From: Marinifilum_A sediminis
Lineage (GTDB): Bacteria; Bacteroidota; Bacteroidia; Bacteroidales; Marinifilaceae
Reading direction: 5' to 3'
Assembly (NCBI GenBank): GCA_947496465.1
Contig: CANMCX010000001.1
Span: 372,001-436,000 of the forward strand
Length of the DNA: 64,000 nt
Shown here: positions 7,691 through 17,194 of the stretch, piece after piece
Numbering within the stretch: the first letter of the stretch is position 1
Layout of the letters: each line of letters starts with the position of its first letter
Position numbers and translations under genes: made by a program
Notes under the pieces: generated by a model
What the model was told of the DNA's origin: nothing
The model's input: only the letters and a program-made list of their open reading frames with translations
Database searches by the model: none

Positions 7691-10240
7691 TTATACTAAT
7701 AGGGCTTCTAATGAATAATTAGAAACATGGTTTTTCAAAATTCTTTCTTCCTCTGCTAAACAAATTCTTTCTCTGGTTTTTTCACCTATACTATTGTAAA
7801 ACTGAGCCATTTTTCGATATAAAGCAGTTGTACACAAATGATAATTTGCATACTCACTCAACTCAATAGCTCTGTTAAAAAATTCTTCAACTTTAAGAAT
7901 ATCATTGTTTTCAGCATAATATTTACTTAAAGCCGAGTGGTAATATATTTGTAGATAGTAGTTTTCTGATGTTTTAATTGCTGCCATACTCTGAAGCAAA
8001 AACTCCACCTGATTTGATTCTATTTTAATTCCCAATGCCTGTTGTGCAAAAATCTTAAAGCATTGCAAAATACGATAATTTACAGACCATTTTTTTCCTG
8101 CATTTTTATAATATAAATGTTCTGCATCATCTACTAACTGAAGAACTTTATGATATGATTTCATATATATCAATGCAGTGCACAGAATCATCTCAAACTC
8201 TCCATCAACAGATCCGCTTTGTTCATAATTTACAAAAGCCATTTCTCTGTAATAAAACAACTTATACAATTCAAGATCTTCAATATCATTCTGAATAAAA
8301 TAATTATACATTAATATTCCTGCAAATCTTATGGCTATTGTATATCCAGTACATGAAGAATCAGCCTCTTCTGAAGTTAAATCAACGTAATATTTATCAG
8401 CATTAATTGTATCTCCGTTATGAATCGAAGAAATCAACATCAATCCTAATGATCTTAATCTTAAATCTTTATCTGCTGAATTGCCAGCAACAACTTTTAG
8501 CAATCGAGTATTATTTTCATTTAAAGAAAACTTTTTTCCAAATGAGCGAGAAAATAATTTACTTATTCTCTTATTCGATGATAATTGCTCTTTAAACTCT
8601 TCCAAATCATCACCAATAAAGCATGTAGAATTAAGAATCGTTTCTAAAACAATTGGATCTGATAATGTATCCTCGCTTAGCCTTAATAAATCTTCTAAAA
8701 CCAATTTCTCTTTATTGAAAAATTCAGAAGATAGAAGATTTGAGATTAATCTATTTTTTAAGTCATATCCTTCGTATTCCTCATCAACCTTACATATCAA
8801 TTCAAAATTAAGACCTCCATTTGCTTCAATTAAACTGATACCAATTAATGATTCAAAAAGCACTTCATTGGTAATTTTTACATACTTACAGTAACTATTA
8901 AATTCATTTGTTGATGTATATTCAGATATAATTCCGTAAGAAATCAACTCCTGATAAGCCAGATAATAATTACCTGCTGTTTTCAAATGCACAGGATATC
9001 GATCTCTTAATTCCCATTTTTTTGCTGCAGTGCCATTTTTACCATGCTGTATTAAATCTAATATCCCATGAAGAATATCCACCTTTTCTTCAGAATAGCG
9101 TGCATAAAAAATCTTATTCTTGATATATTCCTGCATCAATTCCTGACCTTCATCATTTTGATATCCTCTTTCGGGAGAATACAACTTAACAAATAACTCT
9201 AAGAAAAAAGGATTAGAAATTGTTCGTTTGTGAGTATATGACAACTCTTCTATTTTTAAGCCCAAAGAATATTGTTGATTTATAGTTTTATCAAGTACAT
9301 ACTGTATTTCTCTTTGATTTAAAACGCCCAAATTAGCCTCATTAACTCTCTCAAGATCATTATTTAAATCGAACCAACAGTTTTTTAGATCGTTACCACT
9401 AACGACGAACGGCATTGCAAATTTTCCCCAAGTTGAATTCCTAGACGTTATAATAAGTTTTACATTTCCTGAATCCTTATAATTCAAAATGAATTGCTTC
9501 AACTGTAAAAACAGTCGCTCTAACTTCAAATTATCATACGTAATTTCATCAAGAGCATCAATTACAAAAATGATATTGCTTTCACAATCTTCAGGGTGAT
9601 CTAGAAAATATTTTAAAGAATCTTTCTTGGTAAATCTCAATTGATCTTGAATCCAGGAATCAAGTTTAAAATCTGCATTTAGAAAACTTATCATCATTGA
9701 CGCATTCAAAAATAGAACCACGTCTTTACTGTTTTCTTCAATCCATTTTTTTTCAAACCATTTTGCCAACATGGTAGATTTTCCATATCCCCCTGATGCA
9801 ACAAAACTTAAAGCTGTATTTGAAGAATTTAAAAATCGCTGAATTCTCTCCTCCGAATCATCTCTGTTTACAACCGCATTAAATGGAATCCCCGATTGCC
9901 CAACAATCATATTGTAGGTTTCCTTACTAAAAGAAAATGCCTTCTCGTAGAATTCACTCCAACTTTCTTTTGGCTTTTCATTCGTTTGAGATTTTACATC
10001 GAAAGCACTGCTAAAATGTTCCCAGTTCTGATAACCAAGGTAAGCAGATAATATATTTAGAGTGTATTTTCCTGGTATTGTATTCGATTTTAGGAAACCA
10101 AACAATCGTCGAATTGTAGTAGTGCTAATTCGTTTGCCTGTTTCTTCACATATTGTATCGGCAAGAAATTTACAATCTTTTGTATAGACTAAATCTCCTC
10201 CAAATTTTTTAAGAATCTCTTCTTTTACTATTTCTATCAT
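7691..10240 (-). CDS. STAND/NACHT-like P-loop NTPase with N-terminal helical domain and helical C-terminus
   Basis: An 849-aa protein without signal peptide. Residues 1-80 form a small helical, HTH-like domain (TTTIRRLFGF, then LNILSAYLGYQNWEHF) that I associate with Bacteroidota regulatory or NTPase proteins. A STAND-type ATPase follows, with Walker A GGYGKST (150-156), an acidic Walker B IIFVIDALDE (223-232), and a sensor strand LIITSRN (262-268). Residues about 450-849 are helical and include TPR-like segments (AALSK/EEFFNRAIELSEYANY). STAND proteins are ligand-triggered switches used in regulation, stress signalling and anti-phage defence. Here no effector enzyme domain (nuclease, protease, TIR) is visible. 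It lies just downstream of the LytTR regulator gene, with a hairpin between them. Confidence 0.75.
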   Translation of the reverse strand: MIEIVKEEILKKFGGDLVYTKDCKFLADTICEETGKRISTTTIRRLFGFLKSNTIPGKYTLNILSAYLGYQNWEHFSSAFDVKSQTNEKPKESWSEFYEKAFSFSKETYNMIVGQSGIPFNAVVNRDDSEERIQRFLNSSNTALSFVASGGYGKSTMLAKWFEKKWIEENSKDVVLFLNASMMISFLNADFKLDSWIQDQLRFTKKDSLKYFLDHPEDCESNIIFVIDALDEITYDNLKLERLFLQLKQFILNYKDSGNVKLIITSRNSTWGKFAMPFVVSGNDLKNCWFDLNNDLERVNEANLGVLNQREIQYVLDKTINQQYSLGLKIEELSYTHKRTISNPFFLELFVKLYSPERGYQNDEGQELMQEYIKNKIFYARYSEEKVDILHGILDLIQHGKNGTAAKKWELRDRYPVHLKTAGNYYLAYQELISYGIISEYTSTNEFNSYCKYVKITNEVLFESLIGISLIEANGGLNFELICKVDEEYEGYDLKNRLISNLLSSEFFNKEKLVLEDLLRLSEDTLSDPIVLETILNSTCFIGDDLEEFKEQLSSNKRISKLFSRSFGKKFSLNENNTRLLKVVAGNSADKDLRLRSLGLMLISSIHNGDTINADKYYVDLTSEEADSSCTGYTIAIRFAGILMYNYFIQNDIEDLELYKLFYYREMAFVNYEQSGSVDGEFEMILCTALIYMKSYHKVLQLVDDAEHLYYKNAGKKWSVNYRILQCFKIFAQQALGIKIESNQVEFLLQSMAAIKTSENYYLQIYYHSALSKYYAENNDILKVEEFFNRAIELSEYANYHLCTTALYRKMAQFYNSIGEKTRERICLAEEERILKNHVSNYSLEALLV

Positions 10241-10290
10241 TGTAGTGGTGCTTTGATAGTCAAAAACACCATGAAATTACTCAAGAAAAT

Positions 10291-10316
10291 TAGGCAATTC
10301 AATCACCAATTGCCTA
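10291..10316 (-). terminator. Hairpin between the LytTR and NTPase genes
   Basis: A perfect 9-bp stem (TAGGCAATT at 10291-10299 with AATTGCCTA at 10308-10316) and an 8-nt loop, followed on the minus strand by ATTTTCTT. Probably terminates or attenuates transcription leaving the LytTR gene before the NTPase gene. A second, imperfect dyad (ATTACGTAAT/ATTGCGTAAT) lies at 10334-10367. Confidence 0.55.
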
Positions 10317-10368
10317 TTTCAACATACCAATTTCCGATTACGTAATTTGAGTTTGTAATTGCGTAATT

Positions 10369-11136
10369 CTATTTACTCGAATTTGGCAGAAAATGAGCAA
10401 TATTCTTCAAATTCTTTAAAAATTCAGCTTTTTTCCCTTCCGACACATCTAATTCTTTACCGTTAGCTAGTAAAACTTTACCACCACGCCCTTTAACGTA
10501 TTGTTTTACGTAATTTAAATTGACTAGATACTTACTGTGGATTCTACAAAAACTATCAGCGGGTAAAATTTCTTCGAACTTTGAAAGGGCTTTAGAAACC
10601 ATAACAACATCTTCACCTTTTAAATAAAAATTGGTATAACTTCCGTCAGCACAACAGTAGATAATCTGATCAAGCTCAACCATTTTCAAACCATTTGAGG
10701 TAGGAAGGACTATCTTTTTATGTAAGTTATTTAAACTATCATATAGCACTTGAATTTTCTCATTTAAGTCGATATCCTGATGATTTTCCTTATATCTTTT
10801 TACAGCATCCTGCAATTCTATATAATTTATAGGTTTTAAAAGATAATGTATGGCCGAATATTGAAAAGCTTTTATGGCATAATCATTAAATGCAGTAGTA
10901 AAAACAACTTCAAAGTTACGTTCTTGCACATTTTGCAATACTTCAAACCCATCTCCATCAGGCATAGAAATATCTAAAAAAACCAGATTAGGCTTTAAAT
11001 TATTTATTGCTTCAACACCTGTTTTAACGTTATTTGCAAAACCAATCACCTCAATACCTTCACAGTATCTTTCCAAAAGTTTATGAAGAGTAGATTGACT
11101 CTTCATCTCATCATCTATAATTAAAGTTCGAATCAT
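10369..11136 (-). CDS. LytTR-family response regulator
   Basis: Two-component response regulator of 255 aa from the chosen start. The N-terminal receiver domain has the acidic pair DD (in LIIDDE), the phosphoacceptor Asp in LVFLDISMPDGDGFEV, the conserved Thr/Ser in VVFTTAF and Lys in HYLLKPI. A C-terminal LytTR DNA-binding domain follows (IVLPTSNGLKMVELDQIIYC, later FCRIHSKYLVNLNYV). I place the start at the ATG at 11134-11136, which begins directly with MIRTLIIDDE. An in-frame ATG at 11196 would add 20 residues unlike the family. No histidine kinase gene is adjacent, so its partner is elsewhere. Confidence 0.92.
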   Translation of the reverse strand: MIRTLIIDDEMKSQSTLHKLLERYCEGIEVIGFANNVKTGVEAINNLKPNLVFLDISMPDGDGFEVLQNVQERNFEVVFTTAFNDYAIKAFQYSAIHYLLKPINYIELQDAVKRYKENHQDIDLNEKIQVLYDSLNNLHKKIVLPTSNGLKMVELDQIIYCCADGSYTNFYLKGEDVVMVSKALSKFEEILPADSFCRIHSKYLVNLNYVKQYVKGRGGKVLLANGKELDVSEGKKAEFLKNLKNIAHFLPNSSK

Positions 11137-11188
11137 TGTAGTAATAGCGTCTTTAAAGTCTCCTAATAGATTTAAATATACAAAAAAA

Positions 11189-11205
11189 GCACCCAAAAAG
11201 GGTGC
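11189..11205 (-). terminator. Intrinsic terminator of the S9 peptidase gene
   Basis: On the minus strand: stem GCACCC/GGGTGC with a 5-nt loop and a run of seven T. It sits 25 nt past the stop of the oligopeptidase gene. Confidence 0.8.
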
Positions 11206-11229
11206 CTTAATTAAACATTTGTCAATTTA

Positions 11230-13347
11230 TTATTCATTTATTCCTGCAAGATCCAATACGAAAGCATATTCCAAAGCTGCTTCATGCAATCTTTCAAATC
11301 TACCAGAAGCTCCACCATGTCCAAAATCCATATTTGTTTTTAGTAGTAGTGGATTTTTATCCGTCTTCATATCTCTTAACTTGGCCACCCACTTAGCAGG
11401 CTCCCAATATTGCACTTGTGAATCGTGTAATCCTGTAGTTACAAGCATTGCAGGATAATTTTGAGCTTTCACATTGTCGTATGGAGAATAGGATAACATA
11501 TAATCGTAATATTCCTTGTCCTTAGGATTTCCCCACTCATCGAATTCACCAGTAGTTAATGGAATTGATTCATCGAGCATTGTAGTTACCACATCAACAA
11601 AAGGAACAGCAGCAATAACACCTTTGTACAATTCTGGTTGCATGTTTACAATTGCTCCCATTAATAATCCTCCTGCGCTTCCACCCCAAGCAAATACTTT
11701 ATCTTTTGCTGCAAATCCTTCTGCAACCATATGTTCGGTACATCCATTGAAATCGGTAAACGTATTTTTCTTTTTCAAAAGCTTACCATCTTCATACCAA
11801 TAACGTCCCATTTCCTGTCCTCCACGAACATGAGCTGTAGCTACAACAAAACCTCTATCCAACAAACTTAATCTTACCGTACTGAAATAAACATCAGAAC
11901 TAGAACCATAAGAACCATAAGCTGATAACCAAAGTGGATTGGTACCTTTCTTAAATTTATCTTTTCGATATACTAAAGAAATTGGCACCTTGGTTCCATC
12001 ATCAGCAATAGCCCAGGTACGCTTCGCTTCGTAATTCTCCTTGTTAAATTCACCCAAAACTTCCTGCTGTTTCAATATGGTTTTTTCCTTGCTTTCCATA
12101 TCGTAATCAATAGTTGAAGTTGGAGTTGTTAATGAGGTATATCCATATCGCAACACATCGGTTTCAAATTCCGGATTGTTTGAAATCCAGGCACTATAAG
12201 TTTCTTCGCCAAAATCAAGATAATGTTCCTTATTTGTTTCCCAATTTCTGATTCTGATTTGATTCAAACCGTTCTTTCGCTCACTAACTACAAGATAATT
12301 ACGGAAAATCTCAAAACTACTTAAGTAGACATCATCGCGATTTGGAATCATTTCAACCCAATTCTCTTTTTCCGTTTTGGCAATTGGTGTTTTCATTAAA
12401 CGGAAGTTCTTTGCTTGATAATTGGTTCTGATATAAAAATGATCTTTGTAATGAGATACTCCATATTCCAAATCTCTTTCTCTTGGCTGAAGAACTTTGA
12501 ACTTGCTATTTGGTTTGTTAGCATCAATAAATCTATATTCAGAAGAAACTGTGCTACTTACACCAATCATGATGTATTTTCTTGATTTGGTTTTATAACA
12601 AAAAGTATAAAAAGTATTGTCTTTCTCTTCGTAAACCAACTCATCTTTATCTGCTGAAGTTCCTAAAACATGTTTAAATACCTTATGAGGCAATAGAGTT
12701 TCAGGATGTTTTGTAGTATAGAATATAGTTTTATTATCATTTGCCCAGGTAATTCCACCCGTAGTATTTCCAATCTCATCCTCGTAAACTTTATCATCTA
12801 CAAGGCTTTTAAATTTGATCGTATATTTTCTACGACTAAGTGTATCTTCAGAGTAGGCTAAAATCTTATTGTTTTCGCTAACTGAGTAATCACCAATACT
12901 AAAATAGCTATAGCCTTTTGCCATTTCAGGAACATTTAACATGATTTGCTCCTTAGCTTCTAAGTTTTCTTTCTTTCGGCAATAAAGTGGATATTCAGCA
13001 TCGCCTTCCGTTCTGCTATAATAGAAATATCCATTCGATTTAGCAGGAACCGATTCGTCTGTTTTTTTGATTCGAGCCACCATTTCATCAAACAATTTTG
13101 TTTGAAATTCTTTGGTATGCTTCATCACGGCATCGGTATATTCGTTTTCAGCCGTCAGATAATTGATTACCGCAGAATCCTCTCTCTGATTTAACCAATA
13201 ATAGTTGTCAACTCGAGTATCGTTGTGAATTGTTAGTTCCTTTGCTATTTTCTTTGCATCAGGAGCATCAGGCATATTTGCCTTTTGATTACAAGCAACT
13301 GCCATAAAACCAAGGGCAGCCAAACTTACTATTGTTCTCGCTTTCAT
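11230..13347 (-). CDS. S9A prolyl oligopeptidase / oligopeptidase B-like lipoprotein
   Basis: A 705-aa serine peptidase with an N-terminal seven-bladed propeller domain (about 60-430) and a C-terminal alpha/beta-hydrolase domain. Catalytic residues can be read as Ser557 (in AWGGSAGGLLMGA), Asp642 (in TTGLHDSQV) and His677 (in DFGHGGASG). It cleaves short peptides, after basic residues if it is a true oligopeptidase B. The N-terminus has a lipobox-like signal (LGFMAVAC, Cys at about 19), so it is probably a periplasm-facing lipoprotein. Monocistronic, with its own terminator. Confidence 0.92.
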   Translation of the reverse strand: MKARTIVSLAALGFMAVACNQKANMPDAPDAKKIAKELTIHNDTRVDNYYWLNQREDSAVINYLTAENEYTDAVMKHTKEFQTKLFDEMVARIKKTDESVPAKSNGYFYYSRTEGDAEYPLYCRKKENLEAKEQIMLNVPEMAKGYSYFSIGDYSVSENNKILAYSEDTLSRRKYTIKFKSLVDDKVYEDEIGNTTGGITWANDNKTIFYTTKHPETLLPHKVFKHVLGTSADKDELVYEEKDNTFYTFCYKTKSRKYIMIGVSSTVSSEYRFIDANKPNSKFKVLQPRERDLEYGVSHYKDHFYIRTNYQAKNFRLMKTPIAKTEKENWVEMIPNRDDVYLSSFEIFRNYLVVSERKNGLNQIRIRNWETNKEHYLDFGEETYSAWISNNPEFETDVLRYGYTSLTTPTSTIDYDMESKEKTILKQQEVLGEFNKENYEAKRTWAIADDGTKVPISLVYRKDKFKKGTNPLWLSAYGSYGSSSDVYFSTVRLSLLDRGFVVATAHVRGGQEMGRYWYEDGKLLKKKNTFTDFNGCTEHMVAEGFAAKDKVFAWGGSAGGLLMGAIVNMQPELYKGVIAAVPFVDVVTTMLDESIPLTTGEFDEWGNPKDKEYYDYMLSYSPYDNVKAQNYPAMLVTTGLHDSQVQYWEPAKWVAKLRDMKTDKNPLLLKTNMDFGHGGASGRFERLHEAALEYAFVLDLAGINE

Positions 13348-13504
13348 GTTTTGTAAATCATTTATAGGTGTAGGTTAAAAATCATCAAAAAAGAAAAATT
13401 CGATGATCTGATTCAATTGAACCAACTCCCAATTTAACAAAAACATTTAAGCAATCCATAATTTTTCGATAGAAAGCTTATGTTTACGATTAATACTTAG
13501 TTAT

Positions 13505-15616
13505 TCACGATGAAGTCACTTTCAAATAAGATATTGCTAGGCGTATTTTATAGTATTCTATTTCCTCATTCATATACAGATAGAGTTCCTTTATATTTTC
13601 AGAATAGTTTAAAGATCTGAATGCATTACCTATTTGATCCAATTCGGATGATGTGAAAAATTCAGACAAATCAACATCAGCTCCCTTTTCATAAAGTGAT
13701 GCTAAATGCGAATAAATGGTGACCGGATTTGCCTTTCTAATACTGGCAATTTCATCAACAGAAAAACCTTGCTTATAATATTCGTAAGTTTTATAGAAAG
13801 ATTCTCCACTCTTTTTAGCTTCTTTATTTTTAGCCTGAGCAAATTCCAATATCTCATTAATGAATAACTCACCATACAATTGGTACTTTCTATCTCCCAC
13901 CCCCGATATCAATTTCATCTCGAACTCACTTGTAGGCTCTTCCTGAGCCATTTGCTGTAAAGTAGCGTCTGAAAAAACCAGATATGGAGCAATATTTTCT
14001 TCTCGAGAAATCTGAAGTCTTAGTTTTCTCAATGCCTCAAATAATCCTTCCCTGGCAACTTGCTTCTCTGTTTTTACAATTGGTTTTACTTCCGGCTCAG
14101 ATTTCATAGATGCCAAATGAACCAAATTCACCAATCGTTCTCCAAACAGAACTTCTTTTCCCTGTTCTGTCAATTTTAGAGCATTGCCATTTTCGTAAGC
14201 CACTGATATAAAACCAAGATTCAGTAACTGAAGAAGATATTGTTGCCAATCGGAATGGGCTATATCTTTTCCAGCACCATATGTCTTGATTTTATTGTAT
14301 CCCTTATTTATAATTTCTTGGCGAGAAGATCCTCTTAAGATATCAATTAAAGTTCCTGCAGCAACTTGTTCTTTCAATCGTACAATTGCTGAAAATGCTT
14401 TTTGTGCAATAATAGTTCCATCAAATAATCGAGGTGGATTCTTACAAACATCGCAATTGCCACAATCTTCTTCCAAATGTTCTCCAAAATAACTTAAGAG
14501 TATTTTTCTTCTACAATTCTGGGCATCGCAAAACTGTTGTATTCTTTCCAATTTGGCGTTCGAAACTTCTTTAAGAGCTGATTCCTCAATAAATCTTCTA
14601 TGCACAATCACATCCGAAAAGCTATAAAACAACAAGGTATCCGCTTTTAAGCCGTCTCTACCTGCACGTCCAATTTCCTGATAATAAGACTCGATATTTC
14701 GTGGTAAATTGTAATGAATTACCCAACGAACATTTGACTTATCAATCCCCATTCCAAATGCAATGGTTGCACAAATTATCGGCACTTCATCATTGATAAA
14801 ATCTTCCTGTCTTTGTGCACGCTCATCAGGTGATAAACCTGCGTGATAATAAGCCGCATTTATGCCAGCATTTCTCAATTTCTCGGCTAAGCCTTCGGTT
14901 GCCTTTCTGCTCAAACAATAGATAATTCCCGATTGATGCGGACGTTGTCTTAAAAATCCAAGTATCGATTTAAACTTGTCTCTGCCGGGAGCCACCGTTA
15001 AACTCAAATTTGGTCTGTCGAAGGAAGAAATAAATTTCTCAGGATTTTCTAAATTCAACTGACTTAATATGTCTTTTTGCGTTAAGTTATCCGCTGTAGC
15101 GGTTAAAGCAATTACTGGCACATGCGGAAATTGCTTCTTCAAATAAGACATTTTCGCGTACTCAGGACGAAAATCGTGTCCCCAAACCGAAATACAATGC
15201 GCTTCATCGATAGCAAACAAGTTGACTTTCATCTGCAAAAGCAAATAATAAAATTCCTGGCTCACTAATTTCTCGGGTGATACGTACAAGAGTTTTATAT
15301 TACCCGCAGTAATGTTCTCCAATACCTTGGCTTGCTGCTGAGATGTTTGAGAACTATTTAAATAATCCGCATAAACACCATTGGCTCTTAATCCTTCCAC
15401 CTGATCTTTCATCAATGCTATCAATGGCGAAACCACAATGGTAACTCCTTCCATGATTAAAGCTGGAATCTGATAGCACATCGATTTCCCTCCACCGGTA
15501 GGCATAATTACCACGGCATCGTTGCCTTTAAGCACCGATTGAATAACCTTTTCCTGCAATGGACGAAACTGATCGTATCCGAAATATCTTTTTAATGCGT
15601 GTTTTGCTGCCGACAT
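13505..15616 (-). CDS. recQ: ATP-dependent DNA helicase RecQ
   Basis: A 703-aa 3'-5' DNA helicase for recombinational repair and fork processing. Helicase core: Walker A PTGGGKS (39-45), DEAH (137-140), motif V/VI region ending GRAGRDG. A zinc-binding subdomain follows (Cys residues in CDAQNCRRK and CGNCDVC, about 365-392), then an RQC winged helix and an HRDC domain (about 520-600). The C-terminal extension is helix-turn-helix-like (YYKQGFSVDEIASIRK), as in many Bacteroidota RecQ. The start is the ATG at 15614-15616, with a TAGCTTTG box 23 nt upstream. A second RecQ paralogue is at 47051-48958. Confidence 0.96.
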   Translation of the reverse strand: MSAAKHALKRYFGYDQFRPLQEKVIQSVLKGNDAVVIMPTGGGKSMCYQIPALIMEGVTIVVSPLIALMKDQVEGLRANGVYADYLNSSQTSQQQAKVLENITAGNIKLLYVSPEKLVSQEFYYLLLQMKVNLFAIDEAHCISVWGHDFRPEYAKMSYLKKQFPHVPVIALTATADNLTQKDILSQLNLENPEKFISSFDRPNLSLTVAPGRDKFKSILGFLRQRPHQSGIIYCLSRKATEGLAEKLRNAGINAAYYHAGLSPDERAQRQEDFINDEVPIICATIAFGMGIDKSNVRWVIHYNLPRNIESYYQEIGRAGRDGLKADTLLFYSFSDVIVHRRFIEESALKEVSNAKLERIQQFCDAQNCRRKILLSYFGEHLEEDCGNCDVCKNPPRLFDGTIIAQKAFSAIVRLKEQVAAGTLIDILRGSSRQEIINKGYNKIKTYGAGKDIAHSDWQQYLLQLLNLGFISVAYENGNALKLTEQGKEVLFGERLVNLVHLASMKSEPEVKPIVKTEKQVAREGLFEALRKLRLQISREENIAPYLVFSDATLQQMAQEEPTSEFEMKLISGVGDRKYQLYGELFINEILEFAQAKNKEAKKSGESFYKTYEYYKQGFSVDEIASIRKANPVTIYSHLASLYEKGADVDLSEFFTSSELDQIGNAFRSLNYSENIKELYLYMNEEIEYYKIRLAISYLKVTSS

Positions 15617-15638
15617 TGATGAAATTTGATTGGGAAGA

Positions 15639-15646
15639 CAAAGCTA
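15639..15646 (-). promoter_or_regulatory. Candidate -7 element for recQ
   Basis: The minus strand reads TAGCTTTG, an exact TAnnTTTG match, 23 nt upstream of the recQ ATG. No clear -33 box. Confidence 0.4.
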
Positions 15647-15815
15647 GCACAATTAGAGGGAAGAATGAAGAAGATTTTATCAACAAATTGAGTAATTACT
15701 ATCTTCTATTGATTATAAAACATGAAATATTAAATATGCTTTTGCAACATATTTAGCCCATTAAAAAGCTGATAAAGATCATATCAAAAAAATCACGGAA
15801 ACCATTGCAAAAATT

Positions 15816-15823
15816 TACATTTG
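15816..15823 (+). promoter_or_regulatory. Candidate -7 element for the Gate-domain gene
   Basis: TACATTTG, an exact TAnnTTTG match, 37 nt upstream of the ATG at 15860. It includes the TTG at 15821 that would otherwise be a possible start codon, which argues for the downstream ATG. Confidence 0.4.
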
Positions 15824-15859
15824 CAGCGAAATACAAACACAAAAACACAACCTTTTAGA

Positions 15860-17038
15860 ATGAACGCAATTAAGTCGATTAAAGAGACGGATTTTTTGAA
15901 GAAGCGACGCTACGAAGCTGTCATGTTTCTTCTTACATTTTTCGGAATTTTTGGATACATCGGTCATACGATGGGCGTTGCCAATATGCTGAATACCATC
16001 ATGAATACTGCATGGGATTTGTTAATGAATACCGTATTCTATATTATGGGAATTACCGTTTTATCGGGAGCATTAGGCAAGCTTTTAATTGAATTTGGAG
16101 TGGTTCGATTACTGGAAAAAATTCTTGCTCCACTTATGAAACCATTATTCAATCTTCCTGGTGTTGGCGCACTTGCGGGAGTATTGACTTTTTTATCGGA
16201 TAATCCTGCTATTATTAGTTTGGCTAATGATAAGAATTTTAGCAAATACTTTAAAAACTACCAATTGGTTTCTTTAACCAATTTTGGTACTGCTTTCGGA
16301 ATGGGATTAATTGTAATCACTTTCATGTCTACCCTAAAGATTCCTGGAAATGATGAGAATTTATTTATTCCTGCCCTTATTGGTCTTGTTGGTGCATTGT
16401 TTGGAGCTGTTGTTTCAACTAGATTAATGCAACGATTGATCAAAGGAAACATTCCTGTTCGTAAGGATAATGATTTTGAAGGTGCAACTGAAAAAATTAG
16501 CTTCAAATCGGAAGGTAGCGTATTCCTTCGTTTCCTTAACTCTATCTTAGATGGAGGAAAATCGGGAGTTGACTTAGGTCTTGCTATTATTCCTGGTGTT
16601 TTGATTATATCAACCATGGTTATGATGCTAACTTTTGGACCAAAAGATGCTGCTTTAGGATACCAGGGATTAGCTTATGAAGGAGTACCTATATTGCCTG
16701 AATTGGCTGGATATGTATGGTGGATTTTCGAAGGCTTATTCGGATTTAAACATCCAGAATTAATCGCATTTCCGGTGACATCTCTAGGTGCGGTTGGAGC
16801 GGCTTTATCATTGGTAAAAGCATTCCTTGCTAAAGGAATTATCGATGGAAACGTAATTGCCGTATTTACTGCAATGGGAATGTGTTGGAGTGGTTACTTA
16901 AGTACACATACCGCAATGTTAGATACCTTAAATTATCGTGAGTTAACATCAAAAGCACTGCTATCACATACCATTGGTGGTATACTTGCAGGTACTTTTG
17001 CTCATTACCTTTATGTATTGATAAGCATGTTTATCTAA
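15860..17038 (+). CDS. Nucleoside-recognition (Gate) domain membrane protein
   Basis: A 392-aa polytopic membrane protein with the Gate/nucleoside-recognition fold. Helices begin near residue 20 (AVMFLLTFFGIFGYIGH). Conserved segments include GVGALAGVLTFLSDNPAI, LTNFGTAFGMGLIVITFM and, near the C-terminus, AMGMCWSGYLSTHTAML. Related proteins (YjiH-like, SpmA/B) are poorly characterised; a transport role is likely but the substrate is unknown. Start chosen at the ATG 15860-15862, because the upstream TTG lies within a probable promoter box. Monocistronic, ending at a strong terminator. Confidence 0.85.
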   Translation: MNAIKSIKETDFLKKRRYEAVMFLLTFFGIFGYIGHTMGVANMLNTIMNTAWDLLMNTVFYIMGITVLSGALGKLLIEFGVVRLLEKILAPLMKPLFNLPGVGALAGVLTFLSDNPAIISLANDKNFSKYFKNYQLVSLTNFGTAFGMGLIVITFMSTLKIPGNDENLFIPALIGLVGALFGAVVSTRLMQRLIKGNIPVRKDNDFEGATEKISFKSEGSVFLRFLNSILDGGKSGVDLGLAIIPGVLIISTMVMMLTFGPKDAALGYQGLAYEGVPILPELAGYVWWIFEGLFGFKHPELIAFPVTSLGAVGAALSLVKAFLAKGIIDGNVIAVFTAMGMCWSGYLSTHTAMLDTLNYRELTSKALLSHTIGGILAGTFAHYLYVLISMFI

Positions 17039-17061
17039 AAATATTTCACACCTTTTACTTC

Positions 17062-17085
17062 GAGCCATTCCTTAGAGAATGGCTC
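17062..17085 (+). terminator. Intrinsic terminator of the Gate-domain gene
   Basis: A 9-bp perfect stem, GAGCCATTC/GAATGGCTC, with a 6-nt loop and seven T. Confidence 0.88.
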
Positions 17086-17194
17086 TTTTTTTGCTCAATT
17101 AATGCCTTTTTCTATCTGTTAAGTCAAGATTAACTCTTTCATTAACCCTTAACAATTACTTTAGAGCTATATTTTTACACATAAATTTACACTA

